This document shows positions 36,219 to 47,142 of a DNA stretch of 64,000 nt, piece by piece. A model generated the notes under the pieces. The model saw only the letters and a program-made list of their open reading frames with translations, was not told the DNA's origin and ran no database searches. Both the position numbers and the translations under genes were made by a program. The DNA lies in NCBI GenBank assembly GCA_026874595.1, contig CM049320.1, forward strand, positions 23,881,714-23,945,713, written 5' to 3'. Source of the DNA: Sipunculus nudus. Taxonomy: Eukaryota > Annelida > Sipuncula > Golfingiida > Sipunculidae. Each line of letters opens with the position of its first letter. Within the stretch, counting starts at the first letter, position 1.

Positions 36219-36568
36219 CTTCCAGAACGTTAATTAATTAGAGTTAAAAAGGTAAAATACACCATTATTAATTTTTTTAGCAATTTCGCTAATTCTTCTT
36301 ATGTTGTTTCTTAAAGTGTAATAACAAAAGGATACCTCTTTCCCTAATTCTTAATGTGTTATGTAATTAGGGATTAATAAGGAAAGTATAACTCTTCTCT
36401 AATTCTTTGTACGCTTTGTAATTATAGTTCAATAACAAAAGTATTAGAGTAGAATTATCAGACGTTCAATTATACAGTGTAGGATGTATTGCCATAAAAA
36501 CATGCATAAAATGTGATTTACTTTCAATGCATAACCTTTCCAATCATATCAATTTTATATCAATTTAC

Positions 36569-37645
36569 CTGTAGCATTTTTTAGGAAACTTTTATGGGAA
36601 TCAAAAACCTTGGTACTTGTCATGAACAGTGCCGATAACTTCTTAAACTGCAGTTGCCATTTTTCAAATTCTTTCAAAATAGCATCTAGTCTTTCCCCGA
36701 AACAATGAGGATCGTTACCCTTTAGGGCGTCGTTGACTCCTGGAGTTTTTGAAAGAAAGTTCTCCAAGATAGTCAGATTTCGGATGTCTTCAGGGATTTC
36801 ATCAGCGACTTTCAGTTCCTCAGCGAGAGAGGTGTAGTCCATTACTATCTGCGGGATTCCACACACAGTGGGTCGAAGACTTGTCCACGTCAGTTCCGCG
36901 GTGTTACTCATAGGAACCCAAATAGAATTGGGTTGCCTTTGTTGTGCGACAGTTTTAGAAAATACATTGAAGCTTTCTATCTGTGCATTTGGCAGAAAAC
37001 TGGAGCATATCTTAAAAATGTACGAGCAAAAGTTCTTGTGTTGGTGCTGGTTAATCAATGCAGACGTTCTTAATGATCTTGCTTGTGCAATTGTGTTTAA
37101 TTCCTTTAGTAATGCAGTTTTGTTCCTATCAGGTTTCCATGCAGTTAAATCAAACACGACGGATACGTTGTTTACGTTGCAAGGTATGTCTCCCAGTTCG
37201 AAGAACCCGTGTACAGGAAGATAGGTCTCGCGGCTCGAAGCTTGCTCTGAATAGTTCCGCCAATCATCTAAAACAAGCTTTCCCACAAAATAATTTGTTT
37301 TGGCCTTCTCGAGATAAGCTATGAAATCTTCGTCCTTCTTTCCTGGACAAATGTTGAAGCAGTTTTCGAGGGTGGTGGTTATGACATTTATAATCTTGTC
37401 GGGGCATTCCTCCATAAACTCGAGACCAATATCTAGGTTTTGTGGGAACAGGATTACAATTGTGCATACTCTAGTTGGATCCATGTCTTTTGCCTCCTCA
37501 GAATCATAAATGCAAGTGGTTATATCCTTATCGATTCCCGCCAGGAAACTTTGCATATTAACAAGAACAGATGGTGGTCCTGGTTCCATTTTCGATCTGT
37601 GGTTGATACGAATACCACATCATAGTCCTTGTCATGTTTCGACGC
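36569..37645 (-). CDS. Large cytoplasmic exon of unknown function, with an apparent frameshift
   Basis: Opens after ttttcttttag in phase 0 with ASKHDKDYDVVFVSTTDRK, but that frame stops about 25 codons later. From the ATG at 37589 another frame stays open for about 340 codons to the donor at 36567-36568. One extra base near the A run in gatcgaaaatgg would join them. The start (YDVVFV strand, helix VLVNMQSFLAGI, strands TTCIYD and CTIVILFP) suggests an alternating alpha/beta fold such as a TIR-like domain. That is only a guess from the pattern; I recognise no family. Alternatively the ATG at 37589 starts a separate protein. Confidence 0.5.
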
Positions 37646-37818
37646 CTAAAAGAAAACAAGCTATCTTGTCTTGACATAAGTATATATAAATACAAATGTG
37701 TATCTAATTACAATGGAATATATTAAATATATTATTGAAATACTGACTAATATGGGATTGACAATCATTATGTCTAAGAAAAACAAGCACTTGCTCAACA
37801 GTAAAATCGTTTTCTTAC

Positions 37819-37851
37819 CTTTTGGCCTTTTTCTGTGTTCTTTTCTGTCTC
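37819..37851 (-). CDS. Short cytoplasmic exon
   Basis: 33 nt encoding ETEKNTEKGQK, phase 0 on both sides, between ttttctgtct-rich sequence ending in AG and the donor GTAAGA. A charged juxtamembrane segment. Confidence 0.5.
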
Positions 37852-38250
37852 CTAGAAAATATATAAAACTTAAAATTCCAAAGACTTTGTGGTAAATATT
37901 CTTTAGTAACACGAGCAATGACTAATGACTAAGATCTAGGTATTTCCATGTAAATACTATAAATCAAGGGTTAATTAACGGCGCGTATTATATAAAGATA
38001 TCTAAACACACATGTAAAATTGTGAGTGTATGCAAAGACTTCAGGCTTAACCAAACGATAAACACACCAGATCAGTTAAGACAACTGAATATGTTATATT
38101 TTAAATAATTGGTGTCCCTCAGTCTCATCTGTATATCATTTCTACGTGTGGTCAGATCAGCCTAGTTTACAAAGGGTACAGTATTAAACTAACCTAGATA
38201 ATCAGAGAATTATTTCAAAATGTCATACTGATACTATAACTTTTGCTCAC

Positions 38251-38348
38251 CCCCGTGTGGCGTTTCTTGACATAGCAAATTACGGACACACACAATGCAG
38301 TTACAACAGTAAAGGTTATGATGACAGCTCCCACGATTATTCCGACAT
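38251..38348 (-). CDS. Transmembrane exon
   Basis: 98 nt, phase 1 in and phase 0 out. VGIIVGAVIITFTVVTALCV followed by SVICY is a single hydrophobic helix. KKRH comes next as a basic stop-transfer signal, giving a type I orientation with the lectin domains outside. The donor is GTGAGC. Confidence 0.75.
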
Positions 38349-38549
38349 CTAGGAAAATATATTAGCTCATACATGGAACTCATTTTCTTACTTCGAAAAC
38401 AGTGAAATGATTATAATTACAAGCACTAACAAGCATAATAAAGAAGTATTTTCATACAAAATATGAAGAGCACGGTTGACAATATTATTATACATTTAGT
38501 TTATAATATCGTAATGTTATTGATAGAATTTATGCAAAGAATTTCCTAC

Positions 38550-38579
38550 TTCCACGTTTCCCAGTTCTGTCAGATGCGT
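38550..38579 (-). CDS. Juxtamembrane linker microexon
   Basis: 30 nt between tttcttttgcag and GTAGGA, encoding about DASDRTGKRG in phase 1. It keeps the frame between CTLD2 and the membrane exon. The call rests on clean splice borders and phase. Confidence 0.55.
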
Positions 38580-38746
38580 CTGCAAAAGAAATTAAGAAGA
38601 CAAAATGAAATGATCCACATTTAATTTCATATGCAAATGAGCTTTCATAAAACAAGTCTCCTTAGGCAGGAATATTTGTGCGACCCTACCAAGAAAAAAA
38701 TATGGCTTGTATCGTTTCAATATTTACAATGAAAATTTTACAATAC

Positions 38747-38857
38747 CTCCTACGCAGATCCATGGCGCTCTTTCATCACATGGCTTCAGAACATTTGTTC
38801 CATTTTCGAATCGAGAACATCTAGTTGGTTTGTTGTTAGTACTGGACCCTGAGCTTC
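38747..38857 (-). CDS. CTLD2, second half
   Basis: 111 nt, phase 1 on both sides. RCSRFENGTNVLKPCDERAP then WICV supplies the C-terminal disulfide pair and the typical W-I-C ending of a CTLD. It carries one possible N-glycosylation site (NGT). As in CTLD1, no EPN/WND calcium motif is seen. Confidence 0.75.
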
Positions 38858-39394
38858 CTGAAAGACAGATGTTTACTGATCAAGAGAAAAAAAATCTCGA
38901 TCATCTGGAGTGACCTAATAGCTAGAAATGCAAATGATTCCAGAAGCATTGAAGATAGAATACTGATTATAAATTATAGAGATACATAAGGGAATTGAAT
39001 ATTATAGTGACGTCATTGAATTAATGGAGGTCTTCAATCGACTTCAGAGATTTTACGATTAGGCCTTTCTGAAGGATTATTATGCCGTTAGGTTAATGAT
39101 GGATTAAATGCCTCATTTACGTTAATCTAATTCAACGTCAACAAGTAGCATTATACACATTGGGAGTACACAAGCTATGGCTCTGTTACCTTTAATCTGA
39201 CCTGAATCTTACAATTCAGACCGTTTGTGTTCAATGCCTTGATTCGAAATTGAAAACACGTTTCAAAGGGAAACTATCCTCATTTTACAATTTTCAGTCA
39301 GATTAATTGATTTTCTGTTCCATGCATTAGCGGTAAAAAGTAGAGGAATATTTTTGTAGTTAAGGTCGGTAACCATGCATGAAACGAATAGTAC

Positions 39395-39652
39395 CTGTAA
39401 TAAGCAACATGTTTTGTTGCCTCAGGCCAACCCAGAATTGTTTGCACGCCCATCTGTCACGGTTTTCCATTAGGGCTATTCGGATTGCCCGGGTGCTGAG
39501 CACGGGAAGGCTGAGGTTTACGTGGCTGTGATTGTCGCAATGTTCTTGTGCCTTCAACCAAGGCAAATTATGACAGAAGTGGAAATAACAGGTCGTGCCT
39601 ACTTTCACACAACCAAAAGGTGCAACACGCCCCATTCCACAATTGGTACAAC
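39395..39652 (-). CDS. CTLD2, first half
   Basis: 258 nt, phase 1 on both sides. FGCVKVGTTCYFHFCHNLPW gives the entry cysteines; LKAQEHCDNHSHVNLSLPVL gives helix 1 and the following strand; FWVGLRQQN is the WIGL-type core. The acceptor is ctcctag and the donor ttacag|gtac. Confidence 0.8.
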
Positions 39653-40679
39653 CTAGGAGGAATAGATAAAAGAAAACAATGATTAATATATCAGGGATCT
39701 ATTTTTAAATTACACGATGACGTGTTCACATTGCCGCGTCCATCTTCATTTATACATATCCGTGCAAGAATTCAAACAGGGACTGATACAGGACTTGAGA
39801 AAAGTGGCGCGTCGAGGGAGGATATGAGAGAGGCTCCCCCTAAGAGAGCATAGACTCAATTTTAAAGGGGACAAATAATTTTGAATAAACACGAAATATA
39901 GCTTCTTCCCTTGAAAATAAATTTGTACCGCCCAAAATATTGTTCTGAAACCGTTTGCTCACTCATGTGAACAAGTGTTAAAACAGTGGACCGGGCGCGA
40001 TCACAGGTGTCAACAAAACACAGCCTGTGGGACACAACACCTGCCAATCATGCGGTGCCCTGACTGACTTGGCCCCGAAAATGTAATACATGTTCCCGCC
40101 GTGTGAAACATTCCGTGTTCAGGCTCACAATAGGACATCCAGTCACACGGCCTTGTTATGATAAACAGACACAAGTAGACTATGTTTATAAACACGCAGA
40201 GCCATAACAAGGTGTCAAATAGCCGTATGTGAAGTACTGAGACTGTGTGCTGGAATGGTTTTGCTGGGAAACATTTGCATAAAGCAATACTGAATGGTGT
40301 AATCCGGGGTGGTTTTTAAATGCATCACAATGTAAAATCCGGCTATGTTTTTCGGTATTAGGCGCATCTGTGTCCTTGGAAAGTTTCTGTGCCTGTCGAA
40401 ATCCACCTTTTATGCCCTCTCAGTGGAAGTTTGCTCTTTATTTTCAAGATTTACCGTTCATTGATAAGGTTCACAAGAAAACCATTGTTTGTATGTGCAT
40501 ATATGGGAACTATTTTTCATTGAATTATGCGATGTTTCAGAAAGGAATAAAGGTATTCAACGGGATTGCTGAGCATGGGGGTTCACAAGAACATTCTAGT
40601 TTAGCAAATGTATTTTTGACTGCAGACGTTCTACATGAGTTTACTTGCCCATGCGAGAAACAAAGTGTAAGGACCCTAC

Positions 40680-40805
40680 TTTTGAGCTGACATATGTGTC
40701 CAGTCTTGGAAGCAGAACAATCTTCTCCAAAGATTCTGTCTTGTTGTAGGTCAAAGTATGCACATCCAAATCCTACGCCTGTTGTTCTCAATTGGATATC
40801 ATCAT
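40680..40805 (-). CDS. CTLD1, second half
   Basis: 126 nt, phase 1 on both sides. FGCAYFD, GEDCSASKTGHICQ gives the last cysteines of the fold in the usual C-x(n)-C-x(7)-C spacing. The calcium/sugar motifs EPN or QPD and WND are not seen, so classic calcium-dependent sugar binding is unlikely. The donor is GTAGGG. Confidence 0.75.
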
Positions 40806-40939
40806 CTACATAAAGGAATACAGGAATAGAAGAAATTGTAACATTTAAATTGTAAAATTAAATTTTACATGTGACATTTTACGTATCATATATAATTTCG
40901 CATTAAAGGCGGTAAAGTTTTACCCACTCGTCTTTATGA

Positions 40940-42040
40940 TGATCTTGTTGTCCCCCGCCTTCGCCGAAGGTGCAGTCGGCGGGGGACATAGAAATGGCGA
41001 GGGCCCGTCCGTTCGTCTTTCCGTCCGTCTGTCCGTCCGTCTGTCCGTCCATCCGTCTTTCCCACCGTCCGTCCGTCTGTCGTGCCATCCGTTACATATT
41101 CATTAACGCAATAACTCGAAAAAAAAATTCGAATACAGTCACAAAACTTGCAGGATTGATGCACCTTATTAAGGGCTAGGTAAGGTTTAAACATGAATGA
41201 ACTTCACACAATTTTAAGGTTACAGGGACGATATTGGCTAAAATGATGTTACGATAATAACTCAAAAAGAATTTGAGGTACATTCACCAAACTTGCAGCA
41301 TTGATGCACTTTATCAGGGGCAAGGTAAATTTTGAACATGGATGTCCTTGACGCATGTTTTAAGGTCACATAGATGATAATGCTAAAATGATTTATTTTG
41401 TCTTCCGCCGTCGCTAAACGCCGTAGGCGATGGACATAGAAATGGTGAGTGTCGTAGGTCCATTTTTCCGTCCGTCTCTTAGTCTGTCCGCCCGTCCGTC
41501 CTTCTTTCCGTCCGTAACAAAATGTTAACGCAATAACTTAAAAAAGTGAATACAGTCACCAAACTTGCAGCATTGATGCACCTTATTAAGTGCTAGGTCA
41601 AATTCGAACATGAACATGGATGAACTTGACACAATTTTAAGGTCACAAAGGCGATAATGCTAAAATGGTGTTAGCACAATATCTCAAAAAGGATTTGGGG
41701 TATAGTTACCAAACCTGCAGCATTGACGCACCATACCAAGGATTAGGTCAGGTTCGTACATGGATGAACATGACACAATTTTAAGGTCACAGGGACGATA
41801 ATGCTAAAATGATGTTAACACAATAACTCGAAAAGAATTTAAAGTACAGTCACAAAACTTGCAGTAGTGACGTTCGTTGATCATGAAGGGCTAGGTTAAG
41901 TTCGAACATGGATGACCTTTATGCAGTTTTAAGGTCACAAAGGTTATCTTGTTGTGTGACATTGAGCCATCTCAAATTTTATACATGTTTTCATGACTCT
42001 TTTTTTCTAGCTATTCCTACATCAGGCGGGGGACATACCA
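40940..42040. mobile_element. Pearl-like (Helentron-related) non-autonomous element, in the CTLD1 intron
   Basis: A hairpin head (cccccgcc...ggcggggg, 40952-40986) is followed by a CCGT/CTGT microsatellite (41008-41085). Core repeats follow whose phrase aataactcgaaaaa recurs at about 41107, 41255, 41533, 41680 and 41822 (spacing about 142-148 bp, once interrupted). A second head plus microsatellite lies at 41403-41515, and gcgggggacat recurs near 42025. Bivalve Pearl elements, later linked to Helentrons, have this layout. Assignment is by pattern only. Confidence 0.6.
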
Positions 42041-42133
42041 GAACTGTTCCACAGATCAACTTTTCCCTTGTTAATAGTAAATCTGCATAACATATATATA
42101 TAAACACACACACACATATATATATATATATAT

Positions 42134-42255
42134 CAAGGCCAATATTAAATTTTTGTCCAGTTTAAATGAGGCTGGCCCAGAAGGCAATTTAAATGTGGAT
42201 GGGCCCAGATCAAATTTTATTCTGGACAGGCCCGGTTTAAACATGGGCCTCGACA
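42134..42255. repeat. Short palindromic-unit interspersed repeat, copy 1
   Basis: Alternating ggcccag and ctgg..gg phrases around attttaaa-like cores (for example gggcccagatcaaatttta), preceded by (TA)n and followed by (CA)n. Related sequence lies at 47140-47395 and 53300-53470. Confidence 0.55.
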
Positions 42256-42298
42256 CACACACATACACATAGATATATATTGATCCGCAGGAACTCAC

Positions 42299-42502
42299 CA
42301 TATATAAGGTCATTTAGCCACACCCATTTTTTAACCTGAACCTCTCTCTGTAGCAGCCAGGAAGAAGTTAAACCGTTTTCCTTCATTTTCAGCTTAACAT
42401 CCTCTACCAAAGAGTCGTTGGTGTAGTCAGCCAGAGTTTGTCCGTTTTCCTCACAGCATTGTTTAGCCACCTCCCAAGAGGTTGTCGACTGACAAATAGG
42501 TT
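42299..42502 (-). CDS. CTLD1, first half
   Basis: 204 nt, phase 1 on both sides. It opens with PICQSTTSWEVAKQCCEENG and contains LADYTNDSLVEDVKLKMKEN and WVWLND, matching the first cysteine, the two helices and the W.WL core of C-type lectin-like domains. The acceptor is catcag and the donor GTGAGT. Confidence 0.75.
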
Positions 42503-42885
42503 CTGATGGAGTATAATGTGTTAATAATAATAATGATAATAATAATAATAATAAGAATGAACTGCATGTCAACATCTGTTCTGTTTCACCTAACCTTGAC
42601 TTTGGAGATTCAATTGACAATAACAGGCCGAATTGGTTGTTCAATGATTTGCAGACTCAACAATAAAAGGATCTTTCTAGACTGTAACCAATCTCTGTTA
42701 TATTGTTAACCGTATCTTTGAACACAGATACGTATCATGCTTTATTCTGCCGTATGCTGTTAATTAATCATGGGGCCAACCGAAGCTCACATTTATTTTT
42801 CGTAAACGTTATAGCATTTCCCCTGGTTATTACTGATTAACTAATCGAGAGAGTATCGAGCTGATAGTGTGTTAAAGTTACTCAC

Positions 42886-42949
42886 TGGAAATGACTCCTG
42901 TGTGGATCATGGCGAGGATACCCACTAGAATTAACACAGTTGTGCCCAT
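42886..42949 (-). CDS. Signal-peptide exon of the CTLD receptor
   Basis: MGTTVLILVGILAMIHTGVI then S: a short start, a hydrophobic core and small residues, as expected for a secretory signal. The donor GTGAGT follows directly (phase 1). Just before the ATG is tttctccttacag, a good acceptor, so a 5' untranslated exon probably lies further right. Confidence 0.75.
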
Positions 42950-42959
42950 CTGTAAGGAG

Positions 42960-43234
42960 AAATGCTTGTATAAATATAAGGCCTCACATCAGGGAATATA
43001 TGATCACAAGAAAAGTTGATTTGTGGTATTGATCTAGTAAGTCTCCCGCCTATATTACGAACCCAACACATAAACCGATGTCTATTCACTTGTATGTAGC
43101 CGTATTATAAAATTTATACCAAAATTGTCACCAAATGACCACCCAGCATTTACTTTATTCTCTTTTTTATTAACAAATTACATCATTATAGCATATTCAT
43201 ACACAATACAAAGTACATAACTACATATATATAT

Positions 43235-43292
<58 letters not shown>

Positions 43293-43705
43293 TGATAGAC
43301 CCAGTAGCAGCGGTAAAGTGCTCTGTACGATTGACGTAGAGCTGTATACTACATGTAAAACACGTCAGTGTGTCTTACTCATGACGACTACCCATCACAT
43401 CATAACCTGGAAAATACTCAAGCATTCAAACACAATGATACGCAACTCCGGACAATGAAATCTGTGCATAGAAGAAAAGGTACAAATCCTATTGGGCAGG
43501 AACGGCAACGTACAAGTACAAGCGAAACGAACGAATCTCAAAGTGTCGTCATTTAGGAAAACCACCGAACCGTGCAAAGAACAAATGACCACTGTGAATC
43601 TCTATGACGAGTACCCAGTCGCCTGATGATCACCAAAGGGAGGGTAAACACAGTTATACCCTCTGACGTGAAAACTCAGGGTTGCCACGTGTTAAACATG
43701 TAGTA

Positions 43706-43749
<44 letters not shown>

Positions 43750-45856
43750 TATATCTATATCTATCTATATATATATATATATATATTCATATATAAAGCT
43801 CACCAAATACTCCTATATCTGCTTTGAAAAAAAAATCCGTCTTTATGGTATCTTCTTTTGTAATGCATACTTTTGAACCAGACTCGTCCTCTATTTGCAC
43901 CTAGCCCTCATTTTTATTCTTCCAAATTTGCTTAATATAGTTCGATATACAAGATGAACAACTATTTTAGTCCCTTTATTTACCCAGTAAATAAAACAAT
44001 GTAAATAACTGTCCCCTTGTCATTATACAGTTGATTGGCATACTTAAATTCAGTGATTTACAGAACAAATTGTTTGCCGCCACTGATAACTAATGCATTT
44101 ATATAGTTATCTGGCATTTTATTGAATATACCAGGAAAATAAAAGCAATGAATTAATATATATATATATATATATTTATATACAAAGATATATTTATTTC
44201 CAAAACTATTGAAAATCCAATCTTTGTCTTCTGATATATGTTTTATTATAATTTCTCTTCACTTTCTCCTTTTTGCTTTTCATTTAAACATCCAGAATAT
44301 CTTTTTAAGCCTATCAAGGATCATCACAACGAGCCTGTGTTTAAAATTTGATGGCAGGCGTGCAGATTTAAAAAAAAATATTAAATTATCGAATTCCTAC
44401 CACACAAACTTAAATTTCGTTGTTAAAATTTTATTTTCATGAATTCTTTGAATCTTCTATCCAAAATATATTTTCCAATTTGAATGATATGGAATTTAAC
44501 TGTCAAATTGTTGGACCAAAGCCTTGATGTTTTCACAATATATTTGCCCCATATGTTTTTTTTCTTTTAAATTCCCCATTCAAATTATTCTGTTTTACCT
44601 TTGTTCCTGTTTGGACAGCAATATTTTGAAAATAAAATCCAGTACGACTATAATTTCAGAACTATGACAGTTATATCATCTGAATACAATACAAGTTTTA
44701 TCTCTGTCTTTTACATATATATATATTTGTACCATTAACAGTTTGATTGCAACGAATATATAAACTTATTATTTCTAAGCATAGACTGAAAAGATATGAT
44801 ATATGTCAAAGATAACTGCTCGTACTTTATTACCGATATTCAACAGAAATCACGCCATTATTATTACATTTCCATTTTTTTAAAGAACAATCTCATCTGT
44901 GACCTTGAAAATGTGGCAAGGTCATTTATATTCTAACTCCAACTAACCCTTCATGCGATGCATGAATAGGATAGGTATAGCGAGAATACACGTTATTTTG
45001 CCAACATCATTGTTGCAAGATCACCTCTGTGACCTCGAACAATCCGTCAGGCTCATCCATTTTGTTTATATATTTAATCTAGTCCTTTATATGGTGCATC
45101 GATGGTATATAGTCTTAGTATCTCAATATGTTTTCAAGCTCTTGCGATTATACCGTATATTAAAAGGAGGGATGGACAGACAGACGCACTGACGTTTACC
45201 ATGTCTTTGTCCTCAACTGACGCCTCAGGTGACCCCGGGAAAAAAAAACAAAAAAAAAACATACCTTTATATATATCGGATGGTTTTCAGTGATTGCATA
45301 ACTATGAAACACCTGATGCACATCACGGAAGGTCTTTTATGTAAATTACACAAAACATATATAATCATCCATCAATATTTGAAACCAAACCTTTAACTCT
45401 TATTAGCCATATGCTGATTCGCCACTAGGCTGTGTCTCTTTAAGAGGCTTTGTACTAATGTAAACCTCAATATAACCATGCGGCAGTGTTATGAGGACGT
45501 CCCTTCGTTAAAGTGTAAATACCAAGTGTTATTTATTATGCAAGGCAGCCCGGCCTATGTCTAAAAAGAGGACCAATTTAAAAGGACCCTAACAATAAAT
45601 TAGCAATAGCTTATAAGAATGTGTACAGAGTAAACTTTACATTAGCTTTAACTCCGACGAGTCAATGCATAAAATAAAGGAAAGTCTAAAGTCCGATCTC
45701 GTAACACTTACGCCAATACGGCAATGGAATCACATACCTCACACAATCGAGAATTCAGTTAGCCATGGTATAAGCACTGCACCGTGTCACCACGTTACTT
45801 ATAGGTAACCGACTTTATCCATCTATGATATATATATGTATAATATATATATATAA

Positions 45857-45913
<57 letters not shown>

Positions 45914-47108
45914 GAAATCAAGGAAATATCCTTCGACGGTGACATCTTCTTCAACTCGGGAGCAAAGTTAGACGGTATGAAAACACACAAAGCCTTGTAT
46001 CATGGGACACAAGTGATATATATCTATCACCTACGCGCGACAAGCAAAATTTATGCTGGATTCCTCACAGTGGAAAGACACTTTTAAAAGGTAAAGTTCT
46101 CACAACGATATATCAAGGTGAGATGACCAGGGCATAGATTAGGGTGGTGTGAAAAACTGCGAGATTTACCATGCAAATACCAAGGGCTCCTGAGATGATA
46201 CCAGACACCTCCATTGATATCCCGCCGACTGTACGAAATAATATTAAGATACTCTTATATATGGACAGAGGGTACATTTATTAATAATAGCCATATATAA
46301 TTTTATCTGCGAGTTGGCAGGTGTTAATACTTCATGTATTATTGATTAATGAGTTTTATTCATCCCTGTTTTTTCAAATAATTCTTCAATCCATGACAGA
46401 CGCATGCAAGTGATTTCGCACATTTCCGACATAGAGTACATTAAAAAGTAATTCACAATTGATACATGGTTATTGATTACTAGGGTTAATCTGTAAGGGA
46501 CCCACATAGCGCCCCTTCCTTACTCGACAAAATTGAACAATGCACACAATACACCTGAATGCTGAAAAATTTTATATATCAGTTTCAGTCACGTTTGACA
46601 AAATATCGGAAAAAATCTCTTTATGAAACTGATATCGTGACACTCAACAAGCGAATCATCGTTTCGCGATATACTGATATATCAATCTTATCATCTTCCC
46701 CTTTCTTTTCATGGAATCTCTCTATCAACACCTATTCTATAACAACCTGAGCGAACATTACACAACGATAGCGTGTACTGGATACATGCATAACCATGTG
46801 TACATGCATAAGCCGTGCATAGCCAGTCTTTAAACAACAAAATGATCTAGAATTCTCATAAATTAGGACAGCGCTGCCCCTGCAGTGTTCTTTGCTAGAG
46901 CGAATATTTTGTACACAGATACAATATACATCTGTATATGGTTCTACAAAGGTGCGCTGTAGGACCGGCGTTATATTAGGTAAACATTAGAGTACTTTTC
47001 ATTATCAGCTATAAATCAATTAGTACCCTTACGAAAACTTTAAAAGGATATACGTTTGCCTTTGTATTCGAAGATTATAAGGCTATACAAGTATCATGTG
47101 TAGAAATA

Positions 47109-47142
<34 letters not shown>

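Larger units (their letters stand above)
16911..42949 (-). other. Candidate single gene: signal peptide, two CTLDs, one TM helix, cytoplasmic region, ankyrin array
   Basis: Minus-strand exons run from an ATG at 42949 to a stop at 16911-16913. In order: signal peptide; CTLD1 (two exons); CTLD2 (two exons); a 10-codon linker exon; a transmembrane exon; an 11-codon exon; a 1.08 kb exon; a 0.4 kb exon; a 50 nt exon; then ankyrin exons. The phases fit without exception from 42949 to 37819 (phase 1 borders in the lectin part, phase 0 after the membrane). They fit again along the ankyrin array (all phase 0). Three joins do not fit: an apparent 1-base frameshift near 37595, 36569 to 36218, and 35646 to 35249. 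Missed microexons, sequencing errors or real decay could explain them. Two separate genes on the same strand are the alternative. The product would be a cell-surface lectin-like receptor with an intracellular ankyrin scaffold; its ligand and partners are unknown. Confidence 0.5.

Noticed and set aside
36868-37324. Plus-strand frames of 118 and 88 codons
   Set aside because: Antisense shadows of the large minus-strand cytoplasmic exon.
40903-41194. Frames with DGRTDGQTDG-type repeats
   Set aside because: Read from the CCGT/CTGT microsatellite of the Pearl-like element; not a protein.
46165-46235. Minus-strand exon-like segment reading about GGISMEVSGIISGALGICM between cgtacag and GTAAAT
   Set aside because: Hydrophobic with plausible borders, but no partner exon on either side; could be chance.
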